Positions 34,650 to 43,734 of a stretch of 64,000 nucleotides of DNA are shown here, one piece after another. Both the position numbers and the translations under genes were made by a program. Every line of letters begins with the position of its first letter. Within the stretch, counting starts at the first letter, position 1. Where the stretch lies: the NCBI GenBank assembly GCA_022641775.1, contig JALCDS010000003.1:1-64000 (forward strand). Reading direction: 5' to 3'. Below the pieces are notes generated by a model. It was not told the DNA's origin. It was given only the letters and a program-made list of their open reading frames with translations, and did not search any database. This DNA is from Clostridiaceae bacterium. Its GTDB lineage: Bacteria; Cyanobacteriota; Vampirovibrionia; Gastranaerophilales; Gastranaerophilaceae.

Positions 34650-36536
34650 ATGAAAACTAAAAAACTTTTAATAGCATCGTTTGTAGTTCTTGGTATCCTA
34701 AGTGTAAATTCAAAAGTTTTTGCAGCAAATTTGCAAGCACAGGTTCAAAAAGCAGGTGCTCATTCAAGTAGAGCTGCAGTACAAAAATCATACCCCGAAA
34801 TAGCAAAATTGATTGAATACAACAATTATGCTGAAGCTGATGCAAAAATTGCAGCGTTGTTAGAAAAAAACCCTAATGATATCAATGCGGTATCATTGAA
34901 TGCGATTTCTAAAGCTAAACAGTATATGTTAGCTCCGGCACAAGTAGAAGTTGATAAATGGATTAAAAAATATCCTAATAAACCTGAATTACATTATGCA
35001 CAAGCTATTATTTACATTAACAGACAAACATCATCCGATGTTGATTACATTAAAAATACTCGTGGATTGTTAAATTCAGCTATCAAAGAATGTGTAAAAG
35101 CTGTTAATTTGAATAGCAAGTACTATGAAGCATACAATGCTATGGGTGTTGCTACAATGAAACTTGGCAACAAGAGTGATGCCAGAGATTTGTTTAAAAT
35201 GTCAGCAAGAATCAACCCTAATTTTGCAACTGCATATGATAATTTAGGTGTTGTAGAATTGACAGATGAAAATCTTGATGGAGCCCAAAGATATTTTGAA
35301 AAAGCTTTGAGATGTAATTCTCACAACCCGACTTCAATGTATCATATGGCCCAAGTAGAAGCAAAAAGAGGAAATTTATCAGCTGCATTGACTTGGTTGA
35401 ACCACTCATTGCACATCAATCCTAATTCAGCTCCGGCTTGGAACCTTCAAGGTGAATTATATTTGAAACAAGGCAACGAACCGGCTGCTCTAAATTCATT
35501 CAGAAAAGCCGTTTTGGTTAAGCCTGAATATTCAAGACCTTATGTAAATCTAGCAAATGTTTACGAAAGCAGAGCAGATTCTGAATTTGCTATTGAACAA
35601 TTGAAAACAGCAATTGCAATTAATCCTAATTATCAAGAAGGAAAATTGAGAATTGCAGATTTGTCATTGGGTTGCAGAAAATATGAACAAGCTCTTGATT
35701 TCTATGGAAGAATTCTTGATGATCCTCAATACAGCAAAGAAGCTACAGTAGGATTAGCAAATACATATTATGAAATGTCTAAAGACCGTGCAGATTCCGG
35801 TAATATGACAACAAACAAAGAATTGTATTTGGCTTACGAATATATTAACAAAGCAATTGAAAAAATGCCTAACGATTTGGAATTGCACTTGGCAAAATTG
35901 AAACTTGCAAGTTTGACTCACCAAGAACCGTTAGCAAAAGATAGTTTGAACTACATTGTTCAATCTGCAGGTAATAACCTTATGGATTCAGTAATCAAAG
36001 GTGAAGCATATTTGGTATTGGGCAGAGAAAAAGATGCAGTTTATACATTTGAAAATGCAGTTAATTTCGCAGACAATGTTGATGATGAATTGTTGTTAGC
36101 CGAAATTTTGGTTCACGAAAAACAATTTAGAACAGCAAGAACAGCTTTGAAAAAAGCTTTGATGTCTGATCCTAATAATATGATTGCAAAGAATGGTATT
36201 GCATATATCGACCTTTGCGAAATCAAATCAGTTGAATTCTTTGATGTTGCTAAGCACCAGTTCAAAGAAGGAAATTATGCTTCAACTATTGAATATTGCA
36301 ACAGAGCAATCGACTTCTATCATAACAGCGCTGATATCGCTAAGTTGAAAGCAATGGCTTATGAAAAAGAAGAAAATGCACAAGGTGCAATCAAGTATTA
36401 TACACAATATCTTGTAATGAATCCTAACGCAGCTGACAGAGCTGAAATTACTAATAGAATCAACCGTATGAGAGGTGTTCCGACTCAACAAGCGCCGGCT
36501 ACTTCAAGTAAGGATAAAAAGAAATCTAAAAGATAA
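34650..36536 (+). CDS. secreted TPR-repeat protein
   Basis: The 628-residue protein starts with a signal peptide MKTKKLLIASFVVLGILSVN...VFAANLQ, cut after about residue 26. It continues as a long array of TPR repeats (YYEAYNAMGVATMKLGNKSD, FATAYDNLGVVELTDENLDG, APAWNLQGELYLKQGNEPA, and more to the C-terminus), ending in a Lys-rich tail. AGTAGGAGAAAAA precedes ATG 34650. TPR arrays mediate protein contacts, here probably in the periplasm or on the outer face. A small gene and engB follow within 4 bp each. Confidence 0.85.
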   Translation: MKTKKLLIASFVVLGILSVNSKVFAANLQAQVQKAGAHSSRAAVQKSYPEIAKLIEYNNYAEADAKIAALLEKNPNDINAVSLNAISKAKQYMLAPAQVEVDKWIKKYPNKPELHYAQAIIYINRQTSSDVDYIKNTRGLLNSAIKECVKAVNLNSKYYEAYNAMGVATMKLGNKSDARDLFKMSARINPNFATAYDNLGVVELTDENLDGAQRYFEKALRCNSHNPTSMYHMAQVEAKRGNLSAALTWLNHSLHINPNSAPAWNLQGELYLKQGNEPAALNSFRKAVLVKPEYSRPYVNLANVYESRADSEFAIEQLKTAIAINPNYQEGKLRIADLSLGCRKYEQALDFYGRILDDPQYSKEATVGLANTYYEMSKDRADSGNMTTNKELYLAYEYINKAIEKMPNDLELHLAKLKLASLTHQEPLAKDSLNYIVQSAGNNLMDSVIKGEAYLVLGREKDAVYTFENAVNFADNVDDELLLAEILVHEKQFRTARTALKKALMSDPNNMIAKNGIAYIDLCEIKSVEFFDVAKHQFKEGNYASTIEYCNRAIDFYHNSADIAKLKAMAYEKEENAQGAIKYYTQYLVMNPNAADRAEITNRINRMRGVPTQQAPATSSKDKKKSKR

Positions 36537-36539
36537 GTA

Positions 36540-36809
36540 ATGGTACGTAAAAAATTCGATATTAGAAGAACATTTGAAATATTTTGGAAAGAGCCCTTGA
36601 GTGTAATAACCGAGGGCTTATTCCAACTTGTAAATTTAAAAGATAATATATTCAGCAAAAAGCCTTCAGTTAATGTTGATTTTGTTGACAATAAAACACA
36701 AATTACTGTTGTAAACAGCAACAAGATGTACAACCTGTTCCAGACCGTTCTGTATAAAAAAAAATTAAAAGAACAAAAAGAAAAGATATATAGTTCAAAA
36801 TTATTATGA
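36540..36809 (+). CDS. small basic protein between TPR gene and engB, unknown
   Basis: The 89-residue product MVRKKFDIRRTFEIFWKEPL is Lys-rich and has no recognised domain. It starts 3 bp after the TPR gene and its stop overlaps the engB start (ATGA), so it is embedded in a coupled operon. That tight packing is the main support that it is real. Confidence 0.65.
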   Translation: MVRKKFDIRRTFEIFWKEPLSVITEGLFQLVNLKDNIFSKKPSVNVDFVDNKTQITVVNSNKMYNLFQTVLYKKKLKEQKEKIYSSKLL

Positions 36810-37396
36810 AATCAAACGCGAAATTTTTAAATGCAAATTTTTTAATCAGTGCGGAAAAACTTAGCCAGTGTCCGTCGTATGTTTTGCCTGAATTTGCGCT
36901 TCTTGGTCGTTCCAATGTCGGAAAATCATCGTTTATCAATTGCCTTGCTAACAATAAAAAATTGGCAAAAACCTCAAATACTCCGGGGAAAACAAGGTTG
37001 ATAAACTTTTTCAATTTCTCCGACAAATTTTTGCTTGCAGATTTGCCGGGTTACGGTTTTGCAAAAGTTTCTGCTGAAATGCAAAACAAATGGCAAAAAT
37101 ATTTAGAAGAATATCTTTTAAACCGTGAAAATTTAAAATGCTTGATTCAAATTATAGATGGCAGGCATGATATTCAAAAAAACGATTATCAAATGCGTGA
37201 ATGGATAATGGCATATGATTTAACTGTAATTACGGTTATTACAAAAATGGATTATGTTCCTAAAAATAAAGTTTTAAACTGTATAAATAATGTTAAAAAA
37301 AATTTCGGCGGAGATATATTCCCGTTTTCGGCTGTAGATAACCGATACAACGCTGATATTTTACAATTTTTGGTTAATTACAATGACAATTTATAA
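36806..37396 (+). CDS. engB: ribosome biogenesis GTPase EngB/YsxC
   Basis: The 196-residue GTPase has G1 GRSNVGKSS, G2 TPGKT, G3 DLPGYGFAK, G4 TKMD and G5 FSAVD, the EngB/YihA pattern. It acts in 50S subunit assembly. Its start overlaps the upstream small gene by 4 bp. Confidence 0.96.
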   Translation: MKSNAKFLNANFLISAEKLSQCPSYVLPEFALLGRSNVGKSSFINCLANNKKLAKTSNTPGKTRLINFFNFSDKFLLADLPGYGFAKVSAEMQNKWQKYLEEYLLNRENLKCLIQIIDGRHDIQKNDYQMREWIMAYDLTVITVITKMDYVPKNKVLNCINNVKKNFGGDIFPFSAVDNRYNADILQFLVNYNDNL

Positions 37397-37435
37397 AGAG
37401 ATATTAAAAATAAATAAAGATTGTAAAAAATACAC

Positions 37436-37464
37436 TTGCTTTTTTAATACTAATGTTGTACAAT
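37436..37464 (+). promoter_or_regulatory. adhE promoter
   Basis: TTGCTT (37436-37441), 17-bp spacer, TACAAT (37459-37464). The Rex-like operator begins 3 bp downstream, over the transcription start. Confidence 0.7.
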
Positions 37465-37466
37465 GT

Positions 37467-37488
37467 AATTGTGAAATAAATCACAATT
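37467..37488 (+). promoter_or_regulatory. Rex-type operator
   Basis: AATTGTGA-AATAAA-TCACAATT is a perfect dyad matching the Rex box TTGTGAANNNNTTCACAA with one change in the inner arm. Rex represses fermentation genes at high NAD+/NADH. Its place just after the -10 of adhE fits repression of transcription start. Confidence 0.8.
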
Positions 37489-37535
37489 AAAAATGCATGT
37501 ACAAATAGTATTATTAATATAAAGGAGACGAAACT

Positions 37536-40196
37536 ATGGCAACAAAAAGCAAAAAAACTGTTGAACATTTAGAAAAAGCTTTAAAGAAAACTTCAGTAGT
37601 TGACAGTGCCGAAAATTTGGAATTGTTAATTGAAAGAGTAAAGAAAGCTCAAAAAATATATTCTAAGTTTTCACAAGAACAAGTTGATGCAATATTCAAG
37701 GCAGCTGCAACAGCTGCAGACAAGGCGCGTATTCCATTAGCAAGAATGGCTGTTGAAGAAACAGGAATGGGTGTTCTTGAAGATAAAATTATTAAAAATC
37801 ACTTTGCAAGTGAATATATTTACAACAAGCATAAAAATGCAAAAACATGTGGAATTATTAAAGAAGACAAAGTTAACGGTACAAAAATCGTTGCAGAACC
37901 TTTAGGGATTTTAGCAGGTATTGTTCCAACAACAAACCCGACTTCAACTGCAATTTTCAAATCATTAATTGCATTGAAAACAAGAAATGCAATTATCTTT
38001 TCACCACATCCGAGAGCAACAAAATCAACAATAGCTGCGGCTAAGTTGGTATTGGATGCTGCTGTAAAAGCAGGTGCTCCTGAAGATATTATCGGTTGGA
38101 TTGATGTTCCGTCAATTGACTTGTCAGGTCAATTAATGAAGCACCCTGACATTGCTTGTATTTTGGCAACAGGTGGTCCTGGAATGGTTAAAGCAGCTTA
38201 TTCATCAGGAAATCCTGCGTTAGGTGTTGGACCTGGTAATACATCTGCTGTTATTGATGAAACTGCTGATGTTAAAATGGCTGTATCATCAATTTTGATG
38301 TCAAAAACATTTGATAACGGTATGATTTGTGCATCTGAACAATCAGTTGTTGTTGTTGAAGATGTATATGAAGAAGTTAAAAAAGAATTTGAATACAGAG
38401 GCGCATATCTTGTAAATGAAGCTGAACAAAAGAAAATGGTAGCATTGCCATTTATTGATCCTGCAAGAGGAACAGCTCATCCTGCAATTGTTGGTCAATG
38501 TGCTCATAAAATTGCTGAACTTTCAGGATTTAAGACACCTGAAAATGCAAAAGTTTTGTTGGTTGAAAGACCAAAAGTTGATTGGTCTGATCCATTTTCA
38601 AGAGAAAAATTATCACCAATCTTGTCTTTGTATAAGGCTAAGAACTATGAACAAGCAGCTGAAATGGCATATGAACTTGTTATTAAAGGTGGTGCAGGTC
38701 ATACATCAGTTCTTTATACAGATTCTCGTTCAGAAGACAGAATCAATAAATACGCTGAAAAAATGCCTACTTGTCGTATATTAATCAATACTCCATCAAG
38801 CCAAGGTGGTATTGGTGACTTATACAACTTTAAATTAGAACCATCATTGACACTTGGTTGTGGATCTTGGGGCGGCAACGCTATAAGTGGCAACGTAGGT
38901 GTTGAACATTTATTGAACTATAAAACAGTTGCTGAAAGGAGAGAAAATATGCTTTGGTTCAAAGTTCCACCAAAAGTTTACTTCAAAAGAGGTGCTGTTG
39001 ATTTAGCATTACGTGAACTTGAAGGTAAAAAACGTGCATTTATCGTAACTGATAGATTCTTATTCAATTCAGGTGCTGTTGATGCTATAACAAAGGTATT
39101 AGACGAAGTTGGAATTGATCACCAAATATTCTTTGATGTAAAACCTGATCCAACATTATCAACTATTAAACAAGCTATGGATATTATAAGACCATATGAA
39201 CCTGATGTAATCATTTCATTAGGTGGCGGTTCTCCTATGGATGCTGCTAAGATTATGTGGTTATTATATGAACAACCTGATACAGTATTTGAAGATATCG
39301 CAATGAGATTTATGGATATCAGAAAAAGAATTTGTAGAATCCCTGAATTGGGTAAGAAAGCAACAATGGTTGCAATTCCTACAACTTCAGGTACAGGTTC
39401 AGAAGTTACACCGTTTGCAATTATAACAGATGATGAAACTCACGTAAAATATGCAATCGCAGATTATGCATTGACTCCAAATATGGCAATCATTGATCCT
39501 AATTTTGTTGATGGAATGCCAAAAGGATTAACTGCAGCAAGTGGTTACGATGCTATGGTTCACGCATTAGAAGCTTATGTATCTGCCTTGGCTACAAACT
39601 TTACAAATTCAAATGCACTTGAAGCGGCTAAATTAATTCAAAGATATTTGGTTCGTTCATATACTGAAGGTGCAAATGATCCTATCGCAAGAGAAAAAAT
39701 GCACTATGCTGCAACAATTGCAGGTATGGCATTTGCAAACTCATTCTTAGGTTTGTGTCACTCTATGGCTCACAAACTCGGTGCAATGTTCCATGTTCCA
39801 CATGGTGTAGCTAATGCATTGTTAATCTGTCAGGTTATCAAGTATAACGCAACAGATTGTCCTAAAAAACAATGTATCTTCCCGCAATACAAATTCCCTA
39901 ACGCTAAAGCAAAATATGCTCAAGTTGCTACTGAATTGAACTTGAAGGGTAAGAATGATGATGAAAAAGTTGAATCTTTAATTAAATACTTAACTGATTT
40001 AAAGAAAGAATTGAACTTGCCAATGTCAATTAAAGACTTCGGTATTACTGAAGAAGACTTTATGAACAACTTGGATCACATGGTAGAACTAGCATTTGAT
40101 GACCAATGTACAGGTGCTAACCCTGCATATCCTTTGATGTCTGATATCAAGGCTATTTATCTTGATGCTTTCAAAGGTGTTGTTAGAGATTACTAA
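37536..40196 (+). CDS. adhE: bifunctional acetaldehyde-CoA/alcohol dehydrogenase
   Basis: The 886-residue protein has an N-terminal CoA-acylating aldehyde dehydrogenase with catalytic Cys265 (NGMICASEQS) and a GGPGMVKAAYSSG loop. The C-terminal iron-dependent alcohol dehydrogenase has GGGSPMDAAK, ATTSGTGSEVTPFA-type and GLCHSMAHKLGAMFHVPHG metal-ligand motifs. Full AdhE length. It reduces acetyl-CoA to ethanol and regenerates NAD+ twice. An upstream Rex-type operator indicates NADH-responsive control. AAAGGAGACG precedes the ATG. Confidence 0.97.
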   Translation: MATKSKKTVEHLEKALKKTSVVDSAENLELLIERVKKAQKIYSKFSQEQVDAIFKAAATAADKARIPLARMAVEETGMGVLEDKIIKNHFASEYIYNKHKNAKTCGIIKEDKVNGTKIVAEPLGILAGIVPTTNPTSTAIFKSLIALKTRNAIIFSPHPRATKSTIAAAKLVLDAAVKAGAPEDIIGWIDVPSIDLSGQLMKHPDIACILATGGPGMVKAAYSSGNPALGVGPGNTSAVIDETADVKMAVSSILMSKTFDNGMICASEQSVVVVEDVYEEVKKEFEYRGAYLVNEAEQKKMVALPFIDPARGTAHPAIVGQCAHKIAELSGFKTPENAKVLLVERPKVDWSDPFSREKLSPILSLYKAKNYEQAAEMAYELVIKGGAGHTSVLYTDSRSEDRINKYAEKMPTCRILINTPSSQGGIGDLYNFKLEPSLTLGCGSWGGNAISGNVGVEHLLNYKTVAERRENMLWFKVPPKVYFKRGAVDLALRELEGKKRAFIVTDRFLFNSGAVDAITKVLDEVGIDHQIFFDVKPDPTLSTIKQAMDIIRPYEPDVIISLGGGSPMDAAKIMWLLYEQPDTVFEDIAMRFMDIRKRICRIPELGKKATMVAIPTTSGTGSEVTPFAIITDDETHVKYAIADYALTPNMAIIDPNFVDGMPKGLTAASGYDAMVHALEAYVSALATNFTNSNALEAAKLIQRYLVRSYTEGANDPIAREKMHYAATIAGMAFANSFLGLCHSMAHKLGAMFHVPHGVANALLICQVIKYNATDCPKKQCIFPQYKFPNAKAKYAQVATELNLKGKNDDEKVESLIKYLTDLKKELNLPMSIKDFGITEEDFMNNLDHMVELAFDDQCTGANPAYPLMSDIKAIYLDAFKGVVRDY

Positions 40197-40216
40197 TTGA
40201 TAAATTAAGAATAAGA

Positions 40217-40249
40217 AGAGCCGGTAAATTTATTTACCGGCTCTTTTTT
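40217..40249 (+). terminator. terminator of adhE
   Basis: AGAGCCGGTAAA pairs with TTTACCGGCTCT, 4-nt loop, then T5. It lies 20 bp after the adhE stop. Confidence 0.9.
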
Positions 40250-40285
40250 AGTAGCAAAATTTTTTTTTATGAAACTTGATATAAT

Positions 40286-41011
40286 ATGAACTTAAAAGTA
40301 CCGATAATTAAAGAGACCGCTATAAAATGGTCAAATTCTAAGATAAAATTTTTTGATGATTTCAATCTTCAAAATCCCAAATTAGGACAAATAAAAATTT
40401 CTATAGACAAGGATAGTGATGATTTTGATGAAATTCACATTATGAGTAAGTCAGGAAAATCACTTGCTTACGATACATTTATAATGGGTTTATCAAACAA
40501 ACTTATGGAAGATTTTTTTATGCGAGTTAACCATAATTTGTGTCAGTCCGGAGCGAGATTAGGTGAAATTCTTAGATTGACGAGTATTATGGAACTTATG
40601 AAAAACAATCTGGATAAAATAAAACTTTATTCAAAAGATACAGCGGTTATTTTTCATAGTAAATATGGATTTGAGCCCAAAATAAAATCCTTTGATGAAA
40701 GAAATCAATTGATTAAAAAAATAAGAAGTTTAGAAAATCCTGAGTATAGACCGTTGAAAGAAAAAGCTGAAGATTTGGCTCATCAGATAGAATTAGATTC
40801 ATTATATCCGGAAAAACAAAGACAATATTGTGTTGATGCCTCTTTGTTAGGCAAAGAATATATTGAAAATCTTTTGCAAAATGGTACACAAGGAGATTCT
40901 ACACCATTTTTGTATGGAATGAGTATGGAATTAACAAAGGATAAAATACTTAAAAATAAAGAGTTTTATAATAATTTATATAAAAAACATGGCATAGATT
41001 TTGAATTGTAA
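40286..41011 (+). CDS. GNAT-like protein, lineage-specific
   Basis: The 241-residue protein has a central stretch GARLGEILRLTSIMELMKNN followed by IKLYSKDTAVIFHSKYGFEP. This resembles the acetyl-CoA-binding helix and the C-terminal A..FY.K.GF segment of GNAT acetyltransferases. The rest is not recognised. ATG 40286 directly follows TATAAT with no ribosome-binding site, so the start is uncertain, though no other nearby Met exists. It precedes a phosphatase-like gene by 11 bp. Confidence 0.5.
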   Translation: MNLKVPIIKETAIKWSNSKIKFFDDFNLQNPKLGQIKISIDKDSDDFDEIHIMSKSGKSLAYDTFIMGLSNKLMEDFFMRVNHNLCQSGARLGEILRLTSIMELMKNNLDKIKLYSKDTAVIFHSKYGFEPKIKSFDERNQLIKKIRSLENPEYRPLKEKAEDLAHQIELDSLYPEKQRQYCVDASLLGKEYIENLLQNGTQGDSTPFLYGMSMELTKDKILKNKEFYNNLYKKHGIDFEL

Positions 41012-41022
41012 GAAAGTAGAAT

Positions 41023-41772
41023 ATGATTACAAAAATTTCAATGATTAATATTACCCCAATAAGTTTTCAAGGACACAAGCCTCACAAACAGTATTTAACC
41101 CCGTTAGGACAGGATGAATTTGTGAGAAGTAATAATTCTACATTAGATGCAGACGGATTAATAAATTTGGATATTTCTCATTTCAGATTTATTGATGATA
41201 ATTCTGTCAGAGGGGTAACACTTGCCAATTGTAAGCCCGAGGTCTTGAAAGAGATGAAAAAATTTGGCATAAATACTGTAGTTGATTTGAGGATGCCGAG
41301 TAAAGATATGGCAAGATATAGTGCGAAATGTGAAAATAGTGGAATTGAATATTTTCATTTTCCGCTAAAACTGAATCTTCCTATTTTTAATATGCCGTTT
41401 ACAACTTCTTGTTCAAATACCGAATTTTTAAATGATAAGAAAGAATTTTTGCAAAAATTGTCAAAGTTTTTTGATATTTCAAAGAAGGGTAATTATTATA
41501 TGGCATGTGAATTAGGTTTGCACCGTACAGATTTGGCGGTTACTATGAATTATTTGCTTAATCCGCAGGTACCATCAAAAGTCCCTCTGTTAACTCATAA
41601 TTACGATAGTTCTGTAAAAGATTTTACAAACAAATATATTGCTGCAATTAGAAATTTGTTCCATAATCTTTCCAAAAAAGATTTACAAACTTTAGGGCTT
41701 CCTGAAGATTACAGATTTATTATTGCAGAAAGAATAACTGAATTGAAGAAAGTTAACCTTAAAAAACTTTAA
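41023..41772 (+). CDS. tyrosine/dual-specificity phosphatase-like protein with N-terminal ISFQG motif
   Basis: The 249-residue protein has TVVDLRMPSKD and a CX5R loop ACELGLHRTD (C162, R168), the P-loop of cysteine-based protein or phosphoinositide phosphatases. The general-acid Asp could not be placed. Residues 13-17 read ISFQG, a motif recurring in unrelated proteins here. It ends convergently on the cation transporter, sharing 4 bp. Substrate is unknown. Confidence 0.7.
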   Translation: MITKISMINITPISFQGHKPHKQYLTPLGQDEFVRSNNSTLDADGLINLDISHFRFIDDNSVRGVTLANCKPEVLKEMKKFGINTVVDLRMPSKDMARYSAKCENSGIEYFHFPLKLNLPIFNMPFTTSCSNTEFLNDKKEFLQKLSKFFDISKKGNYYMACELGLHRTDLAVTMNYLLNPQVPSKVPLLTHNYDSSVKDFTNKYIAAIRNLFHNLSKKDLQTLGLPEDYRFIIAERITELKKVNLKKL

Positions 41773-42674
41773 TGATGATTTTCAAATGCACAAGTATTTT
41801 CATGGAAATCAACAGGTTCAATTTGGATTGTGGCATGTTCTATTCCAAATTTATGTTCAAGCATTTCATTTGTTTTAGACAAAATTTCTTTATAATCAGT
41901 CAATTCTGTAACAAGGTGCACGCTTAAAGCTATTGTATTAGCGTTTATACACCATATATGCAAATCATGAACATTTTGAACATTTTCAATATTTTCAATA
42001 GATTTTTGAACTTCTTTTATATCAATATCAGAAGGAACAGATTCCATTAAGATATCAACTGCTGATTTCAAAATTCCGAAAGAGCTTGACAAAACTAATA
42101 TCGCAATTACAAAACTTATAATCGGATCGGCAAGATACCATTTGAAAAAATACATCAAAAGTCCTGCAGTTATTGCGCCTATTGAACCCAAAAGGTCTGC
42201 CATAATGTGTAAAAACGCTCCTTTTACATTCAAATTTTCTCCGCTACCTTTGTGTAAAAGATATGCTCCTATGATATTAACAACAAGTCCGCCAACAGAA
42301 ATTATAAGCATTCCTGATGCAAAAACATGATGAACGTTCATCAATCGTTGATATGCTTCATACATAATCAATGCGGCAATCAAAACCAGTGTTAACCCGT
42401 TCAAAAATGCAGCAATAATTTCAGCTCGATAATATCCGAAAGATTTTTCAATAGGTGCTTTTTTTGTTGCAAGCCAAATAGCTGCAAAGGAAAGTGCTAA
42501 AGAGCCTGAATCTCCCAACATATGTCCGGCATCAGCTGTTAAAGCTAGACTGTTGGTAAAATATCCACCGATGAATTCTGCAAACATGTAAATAATTGTT
42601 ATTACAAGAACAATTGAAAGTCTTTTTAAATTTTTGTGCGTATGATAATTGTGTTCATGGTGAATATGTGTCAT
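41769..42674 (-). CDS. cation diffusion facilitator transporter (CzcD/ZitB-like)
   Basis: The 301-residue protein has a His-rich N-terminus MTHIHHEHNYHTHKN, about six membrane segments, and zinc-site motifs ADAGHMLGDSG in TM2 and HIMADLLGSIG in TM5, with a C-terminal cytoplasmic domain. CDF proteins export Zn2+ and related ions using H+. GAAGGAAAA precedes ATG 42674. Confidence 0.93.
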   Translation of the reverse strand: MTHIHHEHNYHTHKNLKRLSIVLVITIIYMFAEFIGGYFTNSLALTADAGHMLGDSGSLALSFAAIWLATKKAPIEKSFGYYRAEIIAAFLNGLTLVLIAALIMYEAYQRLMNVHHVFASGMLIISVGGLVVNIIGAYLLHKGSGENLNVKGAFLHIMADLLGSIGAITAGLLMYFFKWYLADPIISFVIAILVLSSSFGILKSAVDILMESVPSDIDIKEVQKSIENIENVQNVHDLHIWCINANTIALSVHLVTELTDYKEILSKTNEMLEHKFGIEHATIQIEPVDFHENTCAFENHH

Positions 42675-42707
42675 TTTTCCTTCTTTCACCAAGATTGTAG
42701 CACAAAA

Positions 42708-42905
42708 TTAAAACAGATGATTAATAGTTGCAATATAGAGTGCATTCACCCTGTTTTTAGCATTCAATTTTCTTATAATAGAACTCATATGAGCTTTTAC
42801 AGTATGTTTGCTTATAAACAAAAACTTTGCAATCTCTTCATTATCGAATCCTTTTGTGAGATATTTTAAAACTTGTCGTTCTCTTTGTGTTAAATGATAT
42901 TCCAT
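42708..42905 (-). CDS. stand-alone LuxR/GerE-type HTH protein
   Basis: The 65-residue protein MEYHLTQRERQVLKYLTKGF ... FISKHTVKAHMSSIIRKLNAKNR is a single LuxR C-terminal HTH with no receiver or ligand domain, like GerE. AGGGATT precedes ATG 42905. It lies between the CDF and PnuC genes, but a functional tie is not shown. Confidence 0.85.
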   Translation of the reverse strand: MEYHLTQRERQVLKYLTKGFDNEEIAKFLFISKHTVKAHMSSIIRKLNAKNRVNALYIATINHLF

Positions 42906-42973
42906 AATCCCTATCCCCATATGATTATGATATCAAAAGTTTCTTTTTATATGTTCATAATATTTCCGAAAAT

Positions 42974-43660
42974 TTAATTTTTAATTTCTTTTTTCCAAGT
43001 GAAATAAAAATATATTGCCAAAATAAAATATACTGCCCACATTATAACTGTTGCGTATGCTCTGCTTCCTTTTAAAACTAAATCAAGCCACATTAAGAGA
43101 GACAATCCGTTTACAACAATCCAAACCAGCCATTGTTCAACACATCTTTTTACAGTCAAATACATTCCTATAATTGATAAAACTGTTGTAATTCCATCAA
43201 TATAAGGACTCTTATCATTGATATCGTATAACAAAACAATTACCAATATACTTGCTATTATTGCAAATGAAGTTAATTTTAATGTTTCTTGCTTATTTAA
43301 TTTTGTTTTGAAAATTTCATTTGTTTCTTTTTTTAAATTATTTTTCCATTTAAAAATTCCTAAAATCTGCATAGGAATATAATATCCAGCATATAATATT
43401 AAATTTCCGAAAAGAGCATTGTGAAAGGACAAATAACTGTAACATCCGGAGCCCATCAGCCCGAAAATATAACAGGAAACCTTTCCTTTACCGGCAATCA
43501 TTGTGTACAAAATTCCGCATATTGCTGACATTACAGCAACAGGACTGTCTTTTAATATAAATGCGTTAACAAGAATAACCGTAAAAACTAAAATTAAACA
43601 TATTATTTCAGATTTTTTCCAGCCTGTTAATTCGGATTTTATAAATTTTTTGATTTCCAT
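42974..43660 (-). CDS. pnuC: nicotinamide riboside transporter PnuC
   Basis: The 228-residue membrane protein has seven to eight hydrophobic segments, with GYYIPMQILGIFKWKNN and the C-terminal VEQWLVWIVVNGLSL, which are PnuC signatures. It brings in nicotinamide riboside for NAD synthesis. ATG 43660 is chosen: TTGACA-18-TACAAT ends 7 nt before it and no ribosome-binding site exists; an earlier frame start at 43690 would lie in the promoter. Confidence 0.9.
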   Translation of the reverse strand: MEIKKFIKSELTGWKKSEIICLILVFTVILVNAFILKDSPVAVMSAICGILYTMIAGKGKVSCYIFGLMGSGCYSYLSFHNALFGNLILYAGYYIPMQILGIFKWKNNLKKETNEIFKTKLNKQETLKLTSFAIIASILVIVLLYDINDKSPYIDGITTVLSIIGMYLTVKRCVEQWLVWIVVNGLSLLMWLDLVLKGSRAYATVIMWAVYFILAIYFYFTWKKEIKN

Positions 43661-43667
43661 TATGTCA

Positions 43668-43697
43668 ATTGTATTTAAAACATTAAGCATTTGTCAA
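43668..43697 (-). promoter_or_regulatory. pnuC promoter, leaderless
   Basis: TTGACA (43697-43692), 18-bp spacer, TACAAT (43673-43668), then 7 nt and the ATG. This is the clearest leaderless case in the window, with a perfect -35. Confidence 0.75.
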
Positions 43698-43734
43698 TAT
43701 TGATTTTATCTTTTGATTATCGTCTAATGGAGAT

